DNA of 64,000 nt from Mixophyes australis (taxonomy: Eukaryota > Chordata > Amphibia > Anura > Limnodynastidae), in the NCBI GenBank assembly GCA_036250195.1, contig JAVHZZ010000001.1:397422117-397486116 (forward strand), written 5' to 3'. This document shows, piece by piece, positions 57,301 through 64,000 of the stretch (position 1 is its first letter; every line of letters starts with the position of its first letter). The translations under genes and the position numbers were made by a program. The notes under the pieces are model-generated. The model was not told the DNA's origin. It searched no databases and saw only the letters and a list, made by a program, of their open reading frames with translations.

Positions 57301-59870
57301 TGAACCAGGAATTGCTGAGTTGTGAACATCTGTGGCTTTGATCCAGGAATGTTCCTCAGGACCGTATCCTTTCCAGTCTACTAAAAACTGTAGGGAACCA
57401 ATCAAAATATGAGAATCCAAAATTTGTCTCACCTCGTACTGCTGATCCTGAACTCACACTGGAGATGGTGGTTTAGCTGTAGTGGTGTAGTGATTCGTAA
57501 TTACTGGTTTTAAGAGAGAAACATGAAAAACATTTGATATTTGTAAAGATGATGGTAATTCTAATCTGACATGAACCGGATTAATGATCTCAGTAATCTT
57601 GTAGGGACCAATAAACTGAGGTGCCAATTTCATGCTGGGTACTCTTAGTCGAAGGTCACGGGTTGATAACCAGTCTTGATCTCCAGGCTTCCATTATCTG
57701 AGAATTTCTTATAGTGGTCAGATGTTTTGTTGAGGTCCTCTCTTACCTGAGCCCAAATTGAGGAGAAGTCCCTGAGGAGGGAATTCACAGTTGGTAATTC
57801 AGAGGTAGGTAGCTGCGGCAAAGTAGGAAGTCCAGGATGGCATCCATAAGGAACAAAGAAGGGGGAATTGGAAATGGCTTTGTGAAAGAGATTATTGTGG
57901 GTGAACTCCGCTCAGGGGAAAAATTCAACCCAATTGTTTTGGTTAGCAGATACATACATATGAAGAAACTTCTCAAGTTCGTGGTTGGTCCTCTCTGTCA
58001 ACCCATAGGCGGATGAAAAATTTAGTTGAATATCAATGATCCTACAAAAAGATCTCCAAAATTTAGACACGAATTGAGAACCACGGTAGGACACAATCTC
58101 TTGAGGACATCCGTGTAGGCAGAAAATCTCCTGAATAAAATGTTTGGCTAAAGTAGGAGCCAAGGGAAGACCTTTCAGAAGGATGAAATGAGCTGTACGA
58201 GAAAAAAAATAAATGGTCAACAACAACCCAAATAACTGTACAGCCCCTTGAGGGAGGTAAATCAGTAATAAAATCCATCGACAGATGAGACCACGGGCGA
58301 TCTGGAGTGAGCAGAGGGACAAGAGGACCATAAGGTTTTTGTCGAGGCACTTTATGTTGACCACAGGTAGAGAATGTGGATACAAGTTTCTTAACATCAT
58401 CACAAAGAGAAGGCCACCAGTAGTTTCGAGAAAGTAGTTCCCATGTTTTTTTAATACCGGCATGACCGGAGAACCGAGAGGTGTGGGCCCAACGTAAAAG
58501 TTTGATACGTAATATGGTAAGGATAAAGGCTGTGTTGGGTGGACAATTGATAATTGTAGATGTAGTGGTGGCTACTATGCATTTGGGATCCAAGATTAAT
58601 ATACTCTCTTCAGGATATTATGTACCCGAAGGATCTGTAGAGCGCATCCGCCTTCTTATTTTTGGACCTTGGACGATAGGTAAGGATGATGTCAAAACGT
58701 GAAAAAAATAGTGACCATCTAGCTTGACACTGAGCAGTCTGTAAGTAGAACAGGTTTTTATGGTCTGTGTAAATTATCACAGGGAACTGTGCACCCTCCA
58801 ACAGATGTCTCCATTCGGTAAGGGCCAAGAGCTCCTTATCACCTATGCCATAGTTCCTCCCCGCAGGTAGAAGTTTGAGGGAGAAGAAGCCACAGGGGTG
58901 AAGCTTCCCTAAAGAGTCTCGTTGGAAGAGAACTGCACCTACCCAGTAGGAAGAGGCATCAACTTTTAAAAAGAAGGGGCGTTGGCGACCAGGTTGCTGC
59001 AGGATCGGTGCTGAGAAAAAAAGCTTCCTTAAGAAGCTTAAATGCTTGTTTAGCTTCAGGAGTCCAATTCTTAGCACAGGCCACTTTCCTCGTAAGAGAG
59101 GTAATGGGAGAAACCAGAGAAGAATATCCCTTGATAAACTGGCAATAGTAATTAGCAAATCCCAGGATACGCTGTGTGGCTTTCAAACCAAGAGGTTGAG
59201 TTTAGCAGGGTCCATTTGTAGGCCAGTGCCAGAGACAATATAACCTAGGAAGGGTAATTGATCCTGCTCGAACATACATTTCTCAAGTTTACAAAACAGA
59301 TGATTAGTCCTGAGGCGGGTAAGGACCTTAATAACATGTTTCCGGTGAGATTGGAGATTCTATGAAAAGATGAAAATATCAACTAGGCAAACCACTACAA
59401 AGCGGCACATGAGATCCCAGAATATCTTGTTGCATAGAGAAATTAGTTCGTCTAGAGAGGAAGGTAATTCATGTGAAACTAACTCGTCCTTGATTCTGTC
59501 AGATAGCCCTTCCCAAAAAGTGGCTATAAAGGCTTCTTCATTCCAGCGGAGCTCAGAGGCCATTGTACGAAATTGGACAGTCTACTGCCCTAATGGCAAG
59601 TGGCCTTGACACATCCGTAGAATTCCTGCAGCAGCACTGGAGACACTGCCAAGTTCATTGAATATTTTCTTGAAAGTAGCCAGGAAATTAGTACAATTAT
59701 GAAGCAGGGGGACATTCCTTTCCCAAAGGGGGAGGCCCAGGCGAGAGCCTGCCTGGAGAGGAGAGAAATAATGTATGCAACTTTATTTTTCAGAAGGGAA
59801 ATTGCCTGGGAGCAACTCGAATTGAATTGCACAAAGGAAAATCAGCAACACAGAAGTGTGTGGAACAGGT
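57226..59870 (-). pseudogene. Decayed chromodomain Ty3/gypsy element (gag-pol)
   Basis: Right to left on the minus strand: gag capsid part (59.85-59.42 kb) with FWEGLSDRIKDEL; reverse transcriptase joined directly to it (from 59.42 kb) with a changed active site (CLVDIF in place of a YLDD-type block) and LFCKLEKCMFE; the connection and RNase H (59.19-58.6 kb) with [13 protein letters not shown] and YTDHKNL; the integrase zinc-binding (58.55 kb) and core domains (58.4-57.9 kb) with MDFITDLPPS; and a chromodomain (57.43-57.23 kb) with [14 protein letters not shown]. The type is that of the vertebrate Sushi-like chromoviruses. Frameshifts divide it into at least six pieces, and the protease and first half of reverse transcriptase are deleted. 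Confidence 0.9.
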
Positions 59871-60043
59871 AAGTTGTGACACTGAGTGGGACGGTAGGGG
59901 GTAGCACGGAATTCGTTTCCATACTATCTGTGACTTGACTGCCTTCTGCAATAAACTGAAAGGGTCCCAAAATTTAGAAGTTAGAGATTATTATCATTGT
60001 TCTACTCCTCATTGCTGAGTTGTCTGAGTCTTTATAATGGGGG
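59871..60043 (-). other. Leader of the gypsy element
   Basis: Lies between the LTR and gag. No clear tRNA primer site follows the LTR (minus strand CCCCCATTATAAAG). Confidence 0.4.
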
Positions 60044-60652
60044 TGTCACAATCCAAGGTATCTATCGGATCCTTTGTGATCGGTTTGGTTTAACGCTACC
60101 ATACTGGGAGGCGTGGAGTCCAAAGGTTCATCAGGCAGCCCCACAAGGAGGTTTTGTCTTCAGCCCCACAGATCGCGGTTCTCTGTGTGGGTACCAAGCG
60201 AGACCAGTTGGAGATAATAAAGGAATCTAGAAGGAAGCAGGTACAGTTAGTAAGGATATGCTGGTGGTAGCAGATGGAATAATGAAGCTGAGCACCAGGC
60301 CGAAGAGATGCAGGTTTGGACAGTCGGAGTGATCAAGTAAGGCTGAGACCCTTGAAAAGGACAGGATACAGGAAGCCACAAGAAACCACTCCTGAACAGG
60401 TAAAGGACTTGAAGATCTGGCAGCCATGAAGGAGCACAGGAGCTTTAAGTAGTTGTAAGACCATAATATGTCAGCCAATAGCTGAGGGGCAGAAAACATG
60501 AAAGACAGGTCTGTGCATGTGCAGACCCGAATCCAAAATGGTGGCTGCCACAGCTGTACAGCAGAGTTCAGTGACGACGATGAGGAGAGCAGTGACGGAC
60601 AACTAAGTGCGCCGGACCCTAACCGAGTGGTCCATGTGTCCAGTGCGTAACA
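60044..60652 (-). mobile_element. 5' LTR of the chromodomain gypsy element
   Basis: On the minus strand it starts TGTTACGCACTGG and ends GGATTGTGACA. It lies directly upstream of the gag remnant in the right orientation. No matching 5-bp duplication is seen next to it, as expected for one end of a longer element. Confidence 0.75.
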
Positions 60653-63085
60653 AGGTGTGTGTATTGGTGGTACTGCGGACCATAATAAAGTGAGAAGGTG
60701 GCAAATTAAATTATTATTTGTTTGTGGGGAGGGAGGGGATTTCTTTGGGAATATAATGATGTCTGAAAGGGGACAATGTTGTGACACTATGTCTGTGGAT
60801 TTGATGAGGGTGTCCAGGGCCAGAGTACTATATTCATGCTTATGTGTGTTTGGGGAGGAGGGCATAAGTGTGCTCAATCTGAAGGACTATATGTATATAA
60901 GTATATTTGTGTCAAAATGTTAACTATGAGGAGGAAAAATGAGAAATAATGTTGGGGGCACATATAAGGTAAATACCATAAAGAGTTGTATAGTGGAAAG
61001 GTGTTGAGGAGTGCAATGAGGCTTTTTGCTATGTATGGATCAGGGTGTGTGAGAGAGGGTTAAAACAGTATCTTTCCGTGGCCCAATGGGGTATTTCTTT
61101 GGCTCTGCCTGTCTGGCACTAACATATGGATCTTGTATACACACAGAGTGATGAATATAAAACTAATTTTCTCTCCTAACTTGTCAGTCAGTAATAATGA
61201 CTGTTATATAACACAATACATAACATCACCCATAACTCACTAAGATTATTTACCATCATTACACCTCCTATTTTGCCTGCTTTTCAAACTTTTGCTTATA
61301 TATGTTCATAAAGTTGATTTGCCTTTTTGTAACTGATTTACCATTGGGCTTAATGTTGCAGAACTTGTAAAAACTTTATTTAAAACAAAAAATAACATGG
61401 TAATAATATTTAATTCTGATTTTTGTAACTTGTGAGATGAAGCTTGATATATTTCCGTTTACAGCATGGAGGTACCAAGAACAGCCATTACCAACACCCG
61501 TCTGGTTACAGCACTGCAAAACAAACACACATTATAAACAAAATTAGTTCACTGCATTGCACAAGGCTTAGATTTCACAATGTCTTGCAGTGTTTGGCCA
61601 CTTTTATAGATGTCACAGAATGTTAAAATATCAGTAAGACCAAGAAAAATATTTCATCCAAAAAACTGATGTCTTTTGATTTGTTCTTATTCTGTGTTTG
61701 ATTAGTCTGTTTATTTTTACAACATGTGTACCCATAGTAAAAAACTGTGATTATTAGGGTGTTCTTTTGCATTTAGCTAATCCAAATTCCAGGAGGTGCT
61801 AGAATAATCTTTCAGTGAAACAATCGCCACCACAGCAATAAACAATGACTGTGATTGGTGACATTTCCCAGCTGGATCAACAGGATACTCTGTAGACACA
61901 ACAAACACTGTACATGTTATCCCGTCTTCTGCAATATAAAGTGATAATAGGGCCTGCTCTAACATTAAGTGACCCTAAGCATTTGCCTTGAGCGCCAATG
62001 GATAGGGGGGCGCCTAAAACACTAAATGGGTGACATGTCACTCATCTAATTAAAATTCCCCTGTGTCAGATGGGCCACTGGCCACTGACACGAAAGAAAA
62101 GTAGCCTTTAACTTAAATGTGAAGCGGTTGGTTACTGCTCCTCCATGTGATAGGCTGGGAGTGTGACACTAGGCTATGATGTCACAGCAAAGCGTCACAT
62201 TATTCCAGGAAGAGAGGATGTTGCTCCCACCTCAGGTAAGGTAAACAGTAGGGGTGGCAGTCTAAAGCGGGGGTGGGGGGGTGGCACCTCTCACATGTGG
62301 GGTGGTCAGTATCTAGAGCGCCCCACGGCTTGCTGGGTGGTAAGCTGTTATGTTACCAATTAATGCTTCCATACCGATCAATTATTAACATTGCACTTAG
62401 TATAAGATTGTCCCCCAGGAAATAAAGGAAACACAAATATAAAAAAGTGAAACATAAGTAGATTTTAATTAAAATAGACTTGTTTGCTTTATTGTATAAA
62501 ATTAATTTCATTTATAAACACAAAGTTATTGTTTCTCTTTAAAGTAGCTAGAAAAGGTTTTATGAGGGCTTCCTTGTAATAGACAACATCAAGACCTGCC
62601 TGAATTCCTAGTGTGTATAACACCAATGCCTATCACTCAGGACAGGAATACTAATCTAAAATGCTAAATCTGACAGCGTGTCAGATTCAAAGAAAAGAAT
62701 TGTGTTTCCGACTCATTTGCACATTTAATATTGGCAAAAGAGAACATCTATCTAGGATTAGAACAACAGGTTTAGATGACAGCTTGATACTCATATTAAT
62801 AACATGATGCAGATGTTTTGCAGGCTGACTCTACGATTTGTGTTACATTTGGATGAAATATGATTTTAAAGTATTGTTCATAAACTATAGCAAACAGAAA
62901 CATATATGATCACATGTTTTAAACTGATTGTCCATGTCTTTTATGGGGTTGGTCATCATTGTGTTATAAATAAATATTCACAGAACAGATTATATGGGAT
63001 AAAATGAGGTTATGCAATGGATATACTTGAGGACGTTATGGCCAAGGATCCGTTCTGCATCCTCAGTCCTCACTTTTGCACACCT
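60653..63085. other. Stretch without a recognisable gene
   Basis: AT-rich unique DNA with a G-rich patch at 62268-62282. A block with GAGCGCC.. near 61970-62030 and AGCGCCCC near 62318 may be ends of an old DNA element, but I cannot confirm it. Confidence 0.35.
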
Positions 63086-63091
63086 GACATC

Positions 63092-63263
63092 AGGAGGGCT
63101 GGCAAATTTTAGCCCAGGGGGAAAGACTCGACTCAGCAGCTTATTGAGAACATTTTAAAGGGAAAAAATGCTGGCGACCCAGTGACCCAGCCCAAGGTAG
63201 CCCACTATGGGACCAGCCTGGGGGGGCAGATGCCACTCTGCCCCAGCTTAACCTACCCAAGCC
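63092..63263 (+). repeat. Dispersed repeat, copy 2 (partner at 26.6 kb)
   Basis: Same order of blocks as at 26637-26803, including GGCTGGCAAATTTTAG, GGGGGAAAGACTC and GGTAGCCCACTAT. Confidence 0.7.
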
Positions 63264-63274
63264 TGACATGTTTA

Positions 63275-63395
63275 GTGCAGTGCCAAAACTAGACATTTCA
63301 GTGCCCTGGGCGAGACAGGGCATCGGCGCCCCCCATCTTAATAGGAGTGACGTTTGTCGAGTGGGTGTGGCCACCCTAATGTAGGGGTGTGTCTA
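63275..63395. repeat. Possible hAT-like element end
   Basis: CAGTGCCAAAACTAGACATTT followed by GTGCCCTGGGCGAGA is like the start of frog hAT MITEs. The other end was not found. Confidence 0.35.
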
Positions 63396-63499
63396 GCATT
63401 TTTTCTTCTATGTCTGTAACTGATATTCTTGAAAGTTGTAAAGAAGCCCAACAATGGTGAAAAAACTTGTATCTATAAGAAAACCCATACACACTACAA

Positions 63500-63515
63500 T
63501 ATATTTATATATATA

Positions 63516-63558
<43 letters not shown>

Positions 63559-63560
63559 CA
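63500..63560. repeat. (TA)n microsatellite
   Basis: TA runs broken once (ATATTATATA), followed by CACATACACATACATACACA. Confidence 0.95.
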
Positions 63561-64000
63561 CATACATACACAGAAACTAATAATCCCTCTCCCAGTGTAA
63601 TTATGTGATATATATGAGGATATAACTTATGGTCCCTCTCTCAGTGCTGTGTTGCAAATGAAAAGACTGGTCCACCCACTGTGCCCTGAGAGTGGTCAGG
63701 TGGCGTGTTTCTCCGTCTCTAGTCGTTGCACCCGGTCCTGGTCTGGGGCACAGGGGTAAGCAGTTCTAGAGAGGCGTTCAAATAAAATAATGGCTTAAAA
63801 CAAAAATAAAAATAATATAGCAATCCCAGACATTGTAGCCTTTTCATATATATATTACTCTCCCAATCCCAAGCAAAATGTACAAACAACACTCTTGGCA
63901 GAGTGAAAGGTGTTGGTATATTTGGAGAGACAACTGATTTGATGGCGATATCAGCTATAGATTTTTCTGCATATTAAAATAATAGGTAACAGACTCCTCC
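63561..64000. other. Stretch without a recognisable gene
   Basis: Nothing recognised up to the window edge. Confidence 0.4.

Overview
The window is vertebrate nuclear DNA, most likely from a frog or another amphibian with a large, transposon-rich genome. The reasons are the only recognisable host gene (an ERCC8/CSA WD40 protein of vertebrate type) and the mix of repeats: L2-like LINEs and their 3' tails, a tRNA-derived SINE that carries an L2-like tail, Tc1/mariner and hAT-like DNA elements, foldback MITEs, a chromodomain Ty3/gypsy element, endogenous retrovirus remnants, and one very young LTR element. The species cannot be fixed from the sequence alone.

Layout. 1-14.4 kb: no gene that I can support. 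It holds an L2 tail, several copies of one local dispersed repeat (4.5-11.4 kb), a hAT-like MITE, an internally deleted Tc1 element and AT/CA microsatellites. 14.46-14.79 kb: a CpG-rich, promoter-like block with CRE, E-box and X-box-like motifs and splice donors on both strands. 16.0-17.2 kb: an intact, intronless 399-codon ERCC8 reading frame with poly(A) signals. 18-32 kb: L2 LINE remnants, one cut by an LTR-like repeat and one by a solo LTR with an exact 5-bp target duplication, a second Tc1 family, and a hAT-like element holding a CA-rich minisatellite. 32-37.1 kb: a decayed retroviral pol on the minus strand plus two LTR-like blocks in opposite orientations. 38.0-38.5 kb: an older solo LTR.

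40.06-44.16 kb is the highlight: a complete 4.1-kb LTR element with a 5-bp target duplication and LTRs that differ at a single site. It has no pol. It encodes a 920-residue protein with a retroviral-type zinc knuckle followed by seven different, nearly perfect 9- or 10-residue tandem arrays. A short basic second frame may be reached by a -1 shift at a C-CCA-AAG heptamer.

44.4-64 kb: a SINE with target duplications, a gypsy-type solo LTR (48.1-48.8 kb) with target duplication, two long foldback structures (49.2 and 51.2 kb), L2 elements in both orientations, a second copy of the 18-kb LTR-like repeat, a palindromic hAT-like MITE, and a decayed chromodomain gypsy element (57.2-60.65 kb) in which gag is joined in frame to reverse transcriptase.

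The host-gene content therefore amounts to ERCC8 and its presumed CpG promoter. Nearly everything else recognisable is mobile DNA of very different ages, with several clear nested insertions that allow relative dating.
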